In this document: piece by piece, positions 25,828 through 35,275 of the stretch
How positions within the stretch are numbered: position 1 is the stretch's first letter
Layout: every line of letters begins with the position of its first letter
Source: Duganella sp. BuS-21
GTDB lineage: Bacteria > Pseudomonadota > Gammaproteobacteria > Burkholderiales > Burkholderiaceae_D
Reading direction: 5' to 3'
Assembly: GCA_041874725.1 (NCBI GenBank)
Contig: CP097466.1
Coordinates: 620,001 to 684,000 of the forward strand
DNA: 64,000 nucleotides
The notes under the pieces: model-generated
Told to the model about the DNA's origin: nothing
Database searches by the model: none
What the model saw: only the letters and a program-made list of their open reading frames with translations
Made by a program: the position numbers and the translations under genes

Positions 25828-28800
25828 TCAGGCGGCGCGCTGTTGCGAAAACTGCGCCAGCAGGCGAGCTTTTTCGGTACGGAAGGTGGCGACTGCGGCC
25901 TCCTTCACATGGCCGAAGCCGCGCACTTTCTCCGGCAGCGCCGCCAGCTCGACGGCCGTGGCGTGGTTGTCCGCGTTCAGCTGCGCGACCAGGGCGCTGA
26001 CCATGTCGCGGTACTCGGCGATCAGGGCGCGCTCCATCTTGCGCTCCTCGGTGTAGCCGAAGATGTCGAAGGCGCCGCCGCGCAGGCCCTTGAACCTGGC
26101 CAGCAGCTTGAATGCGCTCCACATCCACGAACCGAATTCCGCTTTCACCAAGTGGCCCTTGGCGTCCTTCTTGGCGAACAGCGGCGGCGCCAGATTGAAT
26201 TTGACGCTGAAGTTACCCTCGAACTGCTGCTGCAGCTGTTCGACGAAGCGGCCGTCGGTGTACAGGCGCGCGACTTCGTATTCATCCTTATAGGCCATCA
26301 GCTTGAAGTAGTACTTGGCGACAGCGGTGGACAGCTTGTTGCCCAGGCCAAGCGCGCTTTCCCTGGCGCGCACCTGCGACACCAGGTCCGTGTAGACGCC
26401 GGCGTAGGCGGCGTTCTGGTAGGCGGTCAGGAACTCGACGCGTTGATTGATGACGGTGTCCAGGCTTTGCGGCATCTGCACCACGATGGCTTGCGCCGGC
26501 GTGGCGGTGCGCTCCACGCGCTTGAGATCGACCGCTGCGCGGCGGCCCCACAGGAAGCTTTTCTTGTTGGACGCAACCGCCACGCCGTTCAGTTCAATCG
26601 CGCGCAGCAGCGATTCTTCTTTCAACGGAATGCGGCCGCGCTGCCATGCGTAACCGAGCATGAACAGGTTGGCGGCGATCGAGTCGCCCATCAGCGCGGT
26701 GGCCAGCTTGGTGGCGTCGATGAAGTCGGCCGCGCCGGCGCCCACCGATTCCTCGATCAATGCGCGCACGTCGGCGGTCGGGTATTCCCAGTCGGCGTTC
26801 TGCGCGAAGGTGCCGGGCGGCTGCTCGTGCAGGTTGACGATGGCCAGCGTGCGGCCGGCGCGCATCTTCGATACCGCATCGGCGGCGCCGGCGGTCAGCA
26901 TGTCGCAGCCGAGGATCACGTCCGCTTCGCCGGTGGCGATGCGCTGCGCGCGCAGGTCCGCCGGGGTGCGGGCGATCTTCACGTGCGAAGTGACCGAGCC
27001 GTTTTTCTGCGACATGCCGGTCATGTCCAGCACCGAAGCGCCTTTGCCTTCCAGGTGCGCGGCCATGCCCATCAGCGCGCCGACGGTAATCACGCCGGTG
27101 CCGCCGATGCCGTTGATCAGGATGTTGTACGGCTGTTCGCACGACGGCAGCATCGGCGCCGGCAGTTCGGCCCAGCCGTCGTCACTTTGGGTGGCGCCGG
27201 CCTTGGATTTTTTCAGCGTGCCGCCTTCCACCGTCACGAAGCTCGGGCAGAAGCCTTTGGTACACGAGTAATCCTTGTTGCACGACGATTGGTCGATGGT
27301 GCGCTTGCGGCCGAATTCCGTTTCCTTCGGCAGGATGGAGACGCAGTTGGACTGAATGCCGCAGTCGCCGCAGCCTTCGCACACGGCTTCGTTGATGACC
27401 ATGCGCTTGGCCGGATCGGGGAATTCATTTTTCTTGCGGCGGCGACGCTTTTCGGCGGCGCAGGTCTGGTCGTAGATCAGCACCGAGGCGCCGGGCAGTT
27501 CGCGCAGCTCGCGCTGGACGGCGTCCATGTCCTTGCGGTCGTGCAGCGAGACGATGGACGGCAGCGCGCTACGGTCGGTGTAGCGGCTCAGGTCTTCGGT
27601 CACCAGCGCGATACGTTTCACACCCTCTGCGGCCATTTGCTGCGCAATCATCGGCACCGAGGTCTGGCCGTCCACCGGCTGGCCGCCGGTCATGGCGACG
27701 GCGTCGTTGTACAGGATCTTGTAGGTGATGTTGACCTTGGCCGCCACCGCCGCGCGGATCGCCAGGTAACCGGAGTGGAAGTAGGTGCCGTCGCCCAGGT
27801 TCTGGAACACGTGCGGAACCTTGGAGAACGCGGCCTGGCCAATCCACGGCGCGCCTTCGCCGCCCATGTGGGTGGTCAGCTTGTTGTACTCCGGGTAGAT
27901 CGAGGTGGCCATCACGTGGCAGCCGATGCCGGCCAGCGCGAAGGAACCATCCGGCACCTTGGTCGAGGTGTTGTGCGGGCATCCAGAGCAGTAGAAGGCC
28001 GGACGGAACGGCGTGCTGATGGCTTTCTTCAGCACCGCGTCCTTGGCGTCGAGGAAGCTCAGGCGGGCCTTGATCTGGTCCTGGATATGGGCGTCGCTGA
28101 TGTAGCGGGCCACGCGGCCGGCGATCACGCGCGCCACCTGCGAGACCGAGAAGTCGGCCTTCGGCGGCAGCAGCCATTCGCCGCGCGGCGCCACCCACTC
28201 GCCCTTGTCGTCGAACTTGCCGATCACGCGCGGACGCACGTCGTCGCGCCAGTTGTACAGCTGTTCCTTCAGCTGGTATTCGACGAACTGGCGTTTTTCT
28301 TCCACCACCAGGATCTCGTCCAGGCCCTGCGCGAATTCGCGCACGCTGTCCGGTTCCAGCGGCCATGGCATGGCGACCTTGAACAGGCGCAGGCCGATCG
28401 TGGCGGCCATGGCTTCGTCGATACCCAGTTCTTCCAGCGCTTCCAGCACGTCCAGGTAGGATTTGCCGGAGGCGATGATGCCCAGTTTGGCGTCCGGCGA
28501 ATCGATGGTGGTGTGATTGAGCTTGTTCTCGCGCGCATAGGCCAGCGCGGCGTAGATTTTATAGTCCTGCATCAGCGCTTCCTGATTGCGCGCTTGCTGG
28601 CCCAGCGGAATGCTGGACAGGCGTGCATTCAGGCCGCCTTCGGGCATGACGAAGTCCTTTGGAATTTTGGTTTCGACGCGGAAGGGGTCGGCGTCGATCG
28701 AGGCCGACGATTCCACCGTGTCGGCCAGCGCCTTGAAGGCCACCGCGCAACCGGAGAAGCGCGACATGGCCCAGCCGTGGACGCCCAGGTCCAGGTATTC

Positions 28801-29346
28801 CTGCACGTTGCAGGGGTACAGCACCGGCACCATGCAGGCCGCGAAGATGTGGTCCGACTGGTGCGGCAGGGTGGACGAGTAGGCGCCGTGGTCGTCGCCG
28901 GCCACCAGCAGCACGCCGCCATGCTTGGCGGTGCCGGCGTGGTTCATGTGCTTGAAGACGTCGCCGCAACGGTCGACGCCCGGGCCTTTGCCGTACCACA
29001 TGGCGAACACGCCGTCGTACTTGCTGTCGCCGATCAGGTCGACCTGCTGCGAACCCCAGACGGCGGTGGCCGCCAGATCCTCGTTCACGCCCGGCACGAA
29101 TTGCACGTGGTGGTTTTCCAGGTGCGGCTTGGCCTTCCACAGGTTTTCGTCGAGGCCGCCCAGCGGCGAGCCGCGGTAGCCGGAGATGAAGCCGGCGGTG
29201 TTCAGGCCGGCGGCCTCATCGCGCACGCGCTGCATCATCGGCAGGCGCACGAGGGCCTGGATGCCGGACAGGAAGATGCTGCCTTTGGTGGAAGTGTACT
29301 TGTCGTCGAGACTCACGGACGTGAGTGGGCTGGTGCCGTCTGGCAT
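25828..29346 (-). CDS. Fused indolepyruvate ferredoxin oxidoreductase
   Basis: A 1172-residue single-chain 2-oxoacid ferredoxin oxidoreductase (IorA/IorB fused), which decarboxylates aryl- or branched-chain 2-oxoacids to acyl-CoA with thiamine diphosphate and iron-sulfur clusters. Visible: N-terminal pyrimidine-binding domain (GYRGSPLGGLDENLW), TPP-binding domain (GIGCHVMATS, GDGTYFHSG, LYNDAVAMTGGQP), a ferredoxin-like [4Fe-4S] motif CEGCGDCGIQSNC with a second Cys cluster CTKGFCP, and the C-terminal gamma domain (GGTGVITVGALMG). The start at 29346 has CGGAG 6 bp upstream. Its products (such as isobutyryl-CoA or isovaleryl-CoA) can feed the downstream IcmF. Confidence 0.93.
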   Translation of the reverse strand: MPDGTSPLTSVSLDDKYTSTKGSIFLSGIQALVRLPMMQRVRDEAAGLNTAGFISGYRGSPLGGLDENLWKAKPHLENHHVQFVPGVNEDLAATAVWGSQQVDLIGDSKYDGVFAMWYGKGPGVDRCGDVFKHMNHAGTAKHGGVLLVAGDDHGAYSSTLPHQSDHIFAACMVPVLYPCNVQEYLDLGVHGWAMSRFSGCAVAFKALADTVESSASIDADPFRVETKIPKDFVMPEGGLNARLSSIPLGQQARNQEALMQDYKIYAALAYARENKLNHTTIDSPDAKLGIIASGKSYLDVLEALEELGIDEAMAATIGLRLFKVAMPWPLEPDSVREFAQGLDEILVVEEKRQFVEYQLKEQLYNWRDDVRPRVIGKFDDKGEWVAPRGEWLLPPKADFSVSQVARVIAGRVARYISDAHIQDQIKARLSFLDAKDAVLKKAISTPFRPAFYCSGCPHNTSTKVPDGSFALAGIGCHVMATSIYPEYNKLTTHMGGEGAPWIGQAAFSKVPHVFQNLGDGTYFHSGYLAIRAAVAAKVNITYKILYNDAVAMTGGQPVDGQTSVPMIAQQMAAEGVKRIALVTEDLSRYTDRSALPSIVSLHDRKDMDAVQRELRELPGASVLIYDQTCAAEKRRRRKKNEFPDPAKRMVINEAVCEGCGDCGIQSNCVSILPKETEFGRKRTIDQSSCNKDYSCTKGFCPSFVTVEGGTLKKSKAGATQSDDGWAELPAPMLPSCEQPYNILINGIGGTGVITVGALMGMAAHLEGKGASVLDMTGMSQKNGSVTSHVKIARTPADLRAQRIATGEADVILGCDMLTAGAADAVSKMRAGRTLAIVNLHEQPPGTFAQNADWEYPTADVRALIEESVGAGAADFIDATKLATALMGDSIAANLFMLGYAWQRGRIPLKEESLLRAIELNGVAVASNKKSFLWGRRAAVDLKRVERTATPAQAIVVQMPQSLDTVINQRVEFLTAYQNAAYAGVYTDLVSQVRARESALGLGNKLSTAVAKYYFKLMAYKDEYEVARLYTDGRFVEQLQQQFEGNFSVKFNLAPPLFAKKDAKGHLVKAEFGSWMWSAFKLLARFKGLRGGAFDIFGYTEERKMERALIAEYRDMVSALVAQLNADNHATAVELAALPEKVRGFGHVKEAAVATFRTEKARLLAQFSQQRAA

Positions 29347-29513
29347 GGCTGTCTCCGTTTTTTTGTAATGGAATCGCGCTTGAACTGGGGGAACGCCGGG
29401 TGGGCGGGCCAGGCTCAAGCCATATCACCGCATGGTTAGCGGTTCTATGACCAGTATGGGTGCTGGTTGACGTATACGGAAATAGCGTTTGCCGATAGGG
29501 GTATAAGAAAAAC

Positions 29514-30443
29514 TTATATCGGTGTCGCACCCGGCCAACTGCCGTCCGCGCACAAAGCGTCGCTGACTTGCCGCACCAGCCGGCTGATCGCCGCTGCTGC
29601 ATTGGTCAGCGGGATGTTGCGTGAAGCACACAGCACCACCGTGCGCGAAATTGACGGGCCGTGGATGCGCTGGGCGCGCAGCGTGCCGCGCTGCAGTTCG
29701 TCCAGGACGGGGGCGGAGGGCAGGATGGTGGCGCCCATGTCCGCCAACAGGGCGGACTTGAGGATGGCGATGGAGTTGATCTCGATCACATTGCCGAGGT
29801 TGAGGCCGGCTTCGCGCGCCACGCTCTCGATGCGCGGCCGCACGCCGTGCTGCAGGCCGGGCAGGATCAGCGTGGTGGCCAGTGCCCGGGCCAGCGTAAG
29901 TGATTGCTCACCTTGGGCGTAAGCCGCATCGGCGCGACAGATAAAGTGCAGTTCTTCGTCCGCCAGCGCGGTGGTGGCAAACTGGCTGAGCTGGCCGTCG
30001 TCGAACAGTACCGCCAGATTGACGCGGCCGGACTTGAGCTGGTCGCTCAGGTTGCCGGTGAGTTCCTCGGTCAGCTGCAGGGTGATTTCCGGATAGCGGG
30101 CGCGGGTGGCCGTCAGCAGGGGCAGGGCCAAGGCGCCGGAGATGCTGTGCGGCAGCCCCAGGGTGACGCTGCCGCTGGGGCGTGCGGCCGACTGCGCCAC
30201 GGCGGAACGCGCATCGACCACCTGCTTGAGGATGGCTTGCGCGTGCTCATAGAACACCTTGCCGGCGTCGGTGCTGAGTACGCCTTGGGCGCTACGGTGC
30301 AGCAGTTGCACGCCCAATTCCTCCTCCAGCTGGCGCAGCTGCTGGGTGAGGGCAGGCTGGGCCACGTGCAGGATCAGCGCCGCGCGCGATAGCGAGCCGT
30401 GGTCGACGATTGCCACAAAATATCGGAGTTGACGTAATTCCAT
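29514..30443 (-). CDS. LysR-family regulator upstream of the oxidoreductase operon
   Basis: A 309-residue LysR-type regulator. The winged helix spans residues 1-60 (LRQLRYFVAIVDHGSLSRAA, HVAQPALTQQLRQLEEELG), similar to Nac/Cbl-type members. The ATG at 30443 is preferred over a TTG two codons upstream. It lies 167 bp upstream of the oxidoreductase on the same strand and is divergent from the HD-GYP gene with about 100 bp between starts. It may control the amino acid catabolic pair downstream; the effector is unknown. Confidence 0.88.
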   Translation of the reverse strand: MELRQLRYFVAIVDHGSLSRAALILHVAQPALTQQLRQLEEELGVQLLHRSAQGVLSTDAGKVFYEHAQAILKQVVDARSAVAQSAARPSGSVTLGLPHSISGALALPLLTATRARYPEITLQLTEELTGNLSDQLKSGRVNLAVLFDDGQLSQFATTALADEELHFICRADAAYAQGEQSLTLARALATTLILPGLQHGVRPRIESVAREAGLNLGNVIEINSIAILKSALLADMGATILPSAPVLDELQRGTLRAQRIHGPSISRTVVLCASRNIPLTNAAAAISRLVRQVSDALCADGSWPGATPI

Positions 30444-30546
30444 ATTCAAAACAAAGCTTGCGATGGTAAATTTAATCCCGGGAGGAAACTGTTTGTTATA
30501 CTTATGCTAGCGCAGTTCAGTGCCTCCTTATTTGATGGGTGCCCGT

Positions 30547-31770
30547 ATGTTAAAGAAAGTCGACTCATCCCAGCTGAAGGTAGGCATGTATATTCATGAC
30601 CTCAGTTGCGACTGGATGACCCATCCCTTCGTTCGCAATCGTTTCCTGCTGACCAGCCACGACGAAATCCGCAAGATCATCAACGCCGGCATCCACGACG
30701 TGGTCATCGACAGCGCCAAGGGCCTGGACCTGCAGGATGCGCCCACGCTGGCGGAAGCGCAAGCGGCCACCGAGCGCGAAATCGTGGAGATGGTGGCCAA
30801 GGCGCCGGTCCAGCCGCGCGTTTCGCTGGGCGAGGAAATGCAGCGCGCAGTGCAGATCCGCCACCAGGCGTCGACGCTGGTGCGCACGGTCATGCAGGAC
30901 GCGCGCCTCGGCAAGGCCATCGAACTCGACCATGTGCAGCCGGTGGTGCAAAACATCACCGAATCGATCTTGCGCAATCCGGGCGCGCTGGTGGGCCTGC
31001 TGCGCATCAAGAACAAGGACGATTACACCTTTTTGCACTCGGTTAGCGTGTGTACGCTGCTGGTGGCGTTCTGCCGCTCGCGCAATATGCCGGCCGATAT
31101 CACCCATCAGGCCGGCCTCGGCGGGCTGCTGCACGATACCGGCAAGGCGCTGGTGCCGGATCATATCCTCAACAAACCGGGTCCGCTGACCGACGAAGAA
31201 TTCGCCGTCATCAAAAAACATCCTGAAGATGGCTACAACATCCTGCTGCAATCGCCGGAGATCGGACCGATTCCGCTCGATATTACCTTGCATCACCACG
31301 AGCGGCGCGACGGCAGCGGCTATCCCGGCAAGCAGGCCAACGATGAAATAAGCGAATTGGCGCAGATGGCGGCGATTGTCGACGTGTACGACGCGATTAC
31401 GGCCGATCGCTGCTATCACAAGGGCATGTCGGCGGCGGCGGCGCTGCGCAAGATCTATGAATGGAGCAAATTCCACTTCAACCCCCAGTACGCGCAGGAA
31501 TTCATGCGTTGTGTGGGGATTTACCCGGTGGGCACCATGGTGATGCTGGAGTCGGGCCGCCTCGGTGTGGTGGTGGAGCCACACGAGACCAATCTGCTGG
31601 CGCCCAAGGTGAACGTGTTCTTCCATACTAAGAAGAATGTCTACATCAAGCCGGAAACGGTGGATTTGTCGCGTGCGGTGGGCTTTGGCGGCGGCGACAA
31701 GATCGTCGGCCACGAATCGCCATCCAAGTGGAATGTCGATCCGATGCGCTTCCTGACCGTTTCGGCCTAG
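30547..31770 (+). CDS. HD-GYP cyclic di-GMP phosphodiesterase
   Basis: A 407-residue protein with an N-terminal DUF3391 region (KKVDSSQLKVGMYIHDL) and a C-terminal HD-GYP domain that hydrolyses c-di-GMP. The metal and catalytic motifs are intact: HSVSV, GLLHDTGK, ILNKPGPLT, HHHERRDGSGYPG and ITADRCYH. The start at 30547 fits the family; ATG 30535 and GTG 30520 are alternatives. No membrane segment. Its stop overlaps that of the convergent diguanylate cyclase within one CTAG, so enzymes of opposite activity are encoded tail to tail. Confidence 0.92.
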   Translation: MLKKVDSSQLKVGMYIHDLSCDWMTHPFVRNRFLLTSHDEIRKIINAGIHDVVIDSAKGLDLQDAPTLAEAQAATEREIVEMVAKAPVQPRVSLGEEMQRAVQIRHQASTLVRTVMQDARLGKAIELDHVQPVVQNITESILRNPGALVGLLRIKNKDDYTFLHSVSVCTLLVAFCRSRNMPADITHQAGLGGLLHDTGKALVPDHILNKPGPLTDEEFAVIKKHPEDGYNILLQSPEIGPIPLDITLHHHERRDGSGYPGKQANDEISELAQMAAIVDVYDAITADRCYHKGMSAAAALRKIYEWSKFHFNPQYAQEFMRCVGIYPVGTMVMLESGRLGVVVEPHETNLLAPKVNVFFHTKKNVYIKPETVDLSRAVGFGGGDKIVGHESPSKWNVDPMRFLTVSA

Positions 31771-32810
31771 AAAAATTCCGCCGTATCGTTGGATTCGATG
31801 GTCTGCAGCAGGCCGCCGTTGAGCAGCTCGTCATAGTGGCAGACCAGGTTGCGGCCGTGGCTCTTGGCATAGTACAGCGCCTGGTCGGCATGGCCCAGGA
31901 TGATCACCGGCGCCTCCAGCGCGCTGATGCTGACAAAGCCCACACTCACCGTCACCTTGCCCACTTGCGGGAAATCATGCGCGGCCACGTTCATGCGGAA
32001 GCGTTCGATGATTTTCTTGGCGTTGTCCAAGGTGGCCGAACGCAGCAGCACCACGAATTCCTCGCCGCCGAAGCGGAACACCCGGTCTTGCGCGCGGAAC
32101 GAGGACGTCAGCAGGTTGGCGATCAGGATCAGCACTTCGTCGCCGTACAGGTGGCCGAAGCGGTCGTTGACGTGCTTGAAGTGGTCGACGTCGACCACGG
32201 CCAGCCATTGCTTCTCTTCTTCGCTGTGATGGCGGCGCTCGGGCTCGCCCGGCAGCGTCAGGGCGTCCTGCTCGGTGCAGGAGGCCAGCATCTTGGATAG
32301 CTGGTCGTCGAAGGTCTTGCGGTTCAGCAGGCCGGTCAGCGAGTCGCGCTCGCTGTAGTCGAGCAGATTCTGGAAATTGCGGTAGACGCTGACAATCGCG
32401 CCGATCACATGGATGGTTTCCTTGGTGTACGGCGTCGGGTTGACGACTTCCAGACAGGTGTCGGCCTTGTCGCCCAGCCAGATCGGCAGCCACAGGGTGT
32501 GCTCGTCGGCCTCGTTGGCGAGGTCGGCGCTCGATTCGTGACGGGCGATGCAATGCGCCAGCGCCGGATAGGTCGCTATCGGATCGCCGGGATGGTGCTG
32601 ATAAGAGGTGTCGACCATGCGCGCAGCTTCGCCGGCGTTGATCACGGCGCGTGGCCGAACGAAAATCTTTCCTCGGACGGTGGCCAGGGTCAACACACGG
32701 ACCTGATCGGCGCGGGCAAGCTCCTGCACCGCCGAAATCACGGAGATGTCGAGCATCGTGTGATCGCGGTGACCGGTCATGTCCACCATGTGTTTCAGTA
32801 AGGAGTCCAT
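31767..32810 (-). CDS. GGDEF diguanylate cyclase with I-site
   Basis: A 347-residue diguanylate cyclase. The N-terminal 170 residues form a GAF-like sensory region (LWLPIWLGDKADTCLEVVNP), then DYSERDSLTGLLNRKTFDD opens the GGDEF domain. The active-site loop FRFGGEEFV is intact, and RAQD sits five residues before GGEEF, the position of the inhibitory I-site that binds product. The start at 32810 has GGGAAGG 4 bp before ATG. It is soluble. The divergent Flp pilin gene lies 256 bp away, so this enzyme may tune pilus or biofilm formation. Confidence 0.92.
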   Translation of the reverse strand: MDSLLKHMVDMTGHRDHTMLDISVISAVQELARADQVRVLTLATVRGKIFVRPRAVINAGEAARMVDTSYQHHPGDPIATYPALAHCIARHESSADLANEADEHTLWLPIWLGDKADTCLEVVNPTPYTKETIHVIGAIVSVYRNFQNLLDYSERDSLTGLLNRKTFDDQLSKMLASCTEQDALTLPGEPERRHHSEEEKQWLAVVDVDHFKHVNDRFGHLYGDEVLILIANLLTSSFRAQDRVFRFGGEEFVVLLRSATLDNAKKIIERFRMNVAAHDFPQVGKVTVSVGFVSISALEAPVIILGHADQALYYAKSHGRNLVCHYDELLNGGLLQTIESNDTAEFF

Positions 32811-33066
32811 TTGCCTTCCCAAAGAACAGCTAAGCAGGATAATAGCTTTTTGCAATCGAGGCAATTCTTGTGTGCGAAAAAAAACTCTTACACCGACAGA
32901 ATGCGACCTTTTTCCGACAACCCGCTGGATCTGGCGCCAAAAGATTCCACACGGAAAACTTGTGCAGCGTCAACTCTCCAAAAACTGTGGTCCGTATAGT
33001 GAAGTCAATGGCGCGGCAAGCAGGCGTCAGAGGCCCTTTCTTTACCAACCCTTCAAGGAGCACGAG

Positions 33067-33258
33067 ATGAACGCGATTATTACAGCTGCCAAGCAATTTG
33101 GGCGCGACGAAGACGGTATCACGGCAATTGAGTATGGCTTGATCGCCGCCACCATGGTGGCCGCCGTGGTGGCCGCCTTCGGTTTGCTGGGACCGGCATT
33201 GCGGGACGCTTTCGCCGCCATCGCCAGCAAGATCAACCCGGCAGCGCCAACGCCCTAG
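33067..33258 (+). CDS. flp: Flp-type type IVb pilin
   Basis: A 63-residue pilin precursor, the major subunit of the Tad/Flp pilus. The prepilin cleavage site is after Gly in DEDG-ITAIEYG, with Glu at +5 and the adjacent Tyr, the Flp hallmark. A single hydrophobic segment (GLIAATMVAAVVAAFGLLG) follows. The start has AAGGAG 6 bp upstream. A strong terminator directly after the gene allows the pilin to be made in excess over the assembly machine. Confidence 0.93.
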   Translation: MNAIITAAKQFGRDEDGITAIEYGLIAATMVAAVVAAFGLLGPALRDAFAAIASKINPAAPTP

Positions 33259-33269
33259 GCGACGGCAGG

Positions 33270-33305
33270 GCTTTCCGGCGACCTAGGCGCCGGAAAGCTC
33301 TTTTT
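33270..33305 (+). terminator. Strong terminator after the pilin gene
   Basis: GCTTTCCGGCG and CGCCGGAAAGC form a perfect 11-bp stem around ACCTAGG, followed by TCTTTTT. Some read-through would supply the downstream pilus operon. Confidence 0.9.
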
Positions 33306-33319
33306 CGGGAGATACCGTG

Positions 33320-33850
33320 ATGTGGAACGCGATTGAACTCATGTTGATTTGCCTGGTGGCGCAGGCGGCGCTGACCGATCTGGCGCTGCGCAAGATCCCC
33401 AATGTGCTGATCCTGAGTGGCTTGATGCTGGCGCTGATCTTGCACCTGTTGAGCGGCCCACCGGGGGCGCCGTTGTCGCAGTGGCTGGCCGGCGCTTGCG
33501 CCGGCTTTTCTTTATTCCTGCCGCTGTATCTGCTGCGCGGCATGGCCGCAGGCGACGTCAAGCTGATGGCGATGGTCGGCGCGTTTGCCGGACCGTGGCA
33601 AGCGCTGGAGATCGCCGCGCTATCGACGTTGGTGGGCGGCGTGATGGCGCTGCTGATGCTGTCGTTCAGCGGCCGCTGGCGCGACGGCGTCCGCAATCTG
33701 TGCCGGATCGGCAAGCCGCTGTTGTTGCGTCTGCTGGGCATGCCGCTACTGCCGGTGCCGCTGTCGCGTACCGCCAGCGTGGGCGGCATTCCGTATGGCG
33801 TGGCGATCGCGCTCGGCACGCTTGGTGTTGTCGTTTGGAAGCATCATTGA
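33320..33850 (+). CDS. cpaA: Prepilin peptidase CpaA/TadV
   Basis: A 176-residue membrane aspartyl protease of the A24 family that cuts the Flp leader. The catalytic aspartates lie in LTDLALRKIPN and AAGDVKLM. About five membrane segments are visible. It lacks the N-methylase domain of PilD, as expected for TadV. A GTG one codon upstream is an alternative start; GGAGA lies before both. It opens the assembly part of the locus after the pilin terminator. Confidence 0.9.
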   Translation: MWNAIELMLICLVAQAALTDLALRKIPNVLILSGLMLALILHLLSGPPGAPLSQWLAGACAGFSLFLPLYLLRGMAAGDVKLMAMVGAFAGPWQALEIAALSTLVGGVMALLMLSFSGRWRDGVRNLCRIGKPLLLRLLGMPLLPVPLSRTASVGGIPYGVAIALGTLGVVVWKHH

Positions 33851-33937
33851 TCTGTGCTTGCTGCAAGTCAATGTCCCGTTGGAACGTCTGGCTAAACTTG
33901 ATTCCACACCGAAATTATTTTCCTTGCGGAGATAACG

Positions 33938-35275
33938 ATGCTAGCCCTTGAACCACCATCCCCCTACACGCAGCTGCTCGACGCCGAGCCGGAAGCGCTG
34001 CTGCCGCCGCAACCGAAATCGGTACGCGATACCGGCCTGCAGCAACAGCTCATCGTCGAACTGATCGCCAAGGCACTGTACCTCAACGGCCGCAGCCACC
34101 TGCCGGTACTGACTACCCGGCTGCACCTATCGATCAACGTGCTGCGCGAGGTGCTCGATTTTATGGTGGCCGAACATGTGGCCGAAGTGGCGTGGCGCGG
34201 CGAATCCGACATCGACGTGCAGTACCAGTTGACCGGCGCCGGCAAGCAGCGCGCCGCCAGCTGGCTGGAACGCTGCCCGTACACCGGTCCCGCGCCGGTG
34301 CGGCTGGAAGCGTGGCGGGCCATGGTGGAACGCCAGGCCGCGCCGGCGACGCTGCCGAGCGCCGATGAACTGGCGGTGGAATTTACCGACGACTTCCTGG
34401 CGGCGCCGGTGCAGCGCATGCTCGGCGCTGCCATGCACGCCGGCCGCAGCATGCTGCTGTACGGTCCCTCGGGCAGCGGCAAGTCGGCGCTGGCACGCCG
34501 GCTTGGAACGCTGTTGACAGGGCTGGTGGCGGTGCCGCATGCGGTGGTGGTGGGGCAGGATATCGTGCAGGTGTACGACCCCGCGCTGCACCGCGCACCC
34601 ATGCCGCGCCAGGTGCGCCAGGTGCCCGAGCGGCGCAGCAACGATCCGCGCTGGGTGCTGTGCCAGCGACCGGTGGTGGTGCTCGACGCCTCCCTCGATG
34701 CGGACATGCTGGACCTGCAGCCGGATGCGGCCAACGGCTGCTATCGCGCGCCGCCGCAGCTGAAGGCCAACAACGGCCTGCTGATCGTCGACGATCTCGG
34801 GCGCCAGCGCATGTCCGCCGCCGAGCTGCTGAACCGCTTTGCCCAGGCGCAGGAGCTCGAGCACAGCGACTTGTCGCTGACCGGCGGCTATCACTTCCAG
34901 GCGCCTTGCCGCATGCGGCTGGTGTTCGTCAGCAGCCTGCCGCCATCGTCGCTGCTCGATGACGCCGCGCTGCGCCGCGTCGGTTACAAGATTCCGGTGG
35001 GCGCACTGAACGCCGCCAACTACCGCACCCTGGTGCGCCAGCAGTGCCTGAGCACCGGCGTGGCATATGACGAGGCGGCGTTGCGCTACCTGCTCGATGA
35101 ACTGCACGCCGGCGCGGGCCTGCCGCTGCTGGCTTGCTATCCGCGCGAGATCGTTGCTCGCGTGGCCGATTTCGCCGGCTTCATGGGCGAGCCGGCGCGC
35201 ATGTCGGTGGCGGCGCTGGATCAGGCCTGGAGCAGCATGTTCGCCGGCGCTGACGTTGAGCAGCGATTAGCATGA
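33938..35275 (+). CDS. AAA-type ATPase of the Tad locus with N-terminal winged helix
   Basis: A 445-residue ATPase. Residues about 35-110 look like a winged-helix domain (LIVELIAKALYLNGRSHLPV). The ATPase core has Walker A YGPSGSGKSALA, Walker B LLIVDDLGRQR and a sensor region RLVFVSSLPPSSLLDDAALRRVGYKI. Similar proteins occur near Flp pilus genes in other Proteobacteria, but it is not one of the canonical Tad ATPases (CpaE, CpaF). It could remodel or regulate the pilus machine. It overlaps cpaB by 4 bp, so it belongs to the operon. Confidence 0.75.
   Translation: MLALEPPSPYTQLLDAEPEALLPPQPKSVRDTGLQQQLIVELIAKALYLNGRSHLPVLTTRLHLSINVLREVLDFMVAEHVAEVAWRGESDIDVQYQLTGAGKQRAASWLERCPYTGPAPVRLEAWRAMVERQAAPATLPSADELAVEFTDDFLAAPVQRMLGAAMHAGRSMLLYGPSGSGKSALARRLGTLLTGLVAVPHAVVVGQDIVQVYDPALHRAPMPRQVRQVPERRSNDPRWVLCQRPVVVLDASLDADMLDLQPDAANGCYRAPPQLKANNGLLIVDDLGRQRMSAAELLNRFAQAQELEHSDLSLTGGYHFQAPCRMRLVFVSSLPPSSLLDDAALRRVGYKIPVGALNAANYRTLVRQQCLSTGVAYDEAALRYLLDELHAGAGLPLLACYPREIVARVADFAGFMGEPARMSVAALDQAWSSMFAGADVEQRLA

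Noticed and set aside
25843-29439. An open frame of 1198 codons on the plus strand opposite the oxidoreductase gene
   Set aside because: It is antisense to a fully conserved enzyme; long mirror frames arise in GC-rich genes by codon bias. The product is Arg/Gly/His-rich with no domain.
29502-29518. TATAAG/CTTATA inverted repeat at the LysR stop as a LysR operator
   Set aside because: It overlaps the LysR stop codon and has a 5-nt loop; it could be a weak mRNA hairpin, and the T-N11-A pattern is not convincing.
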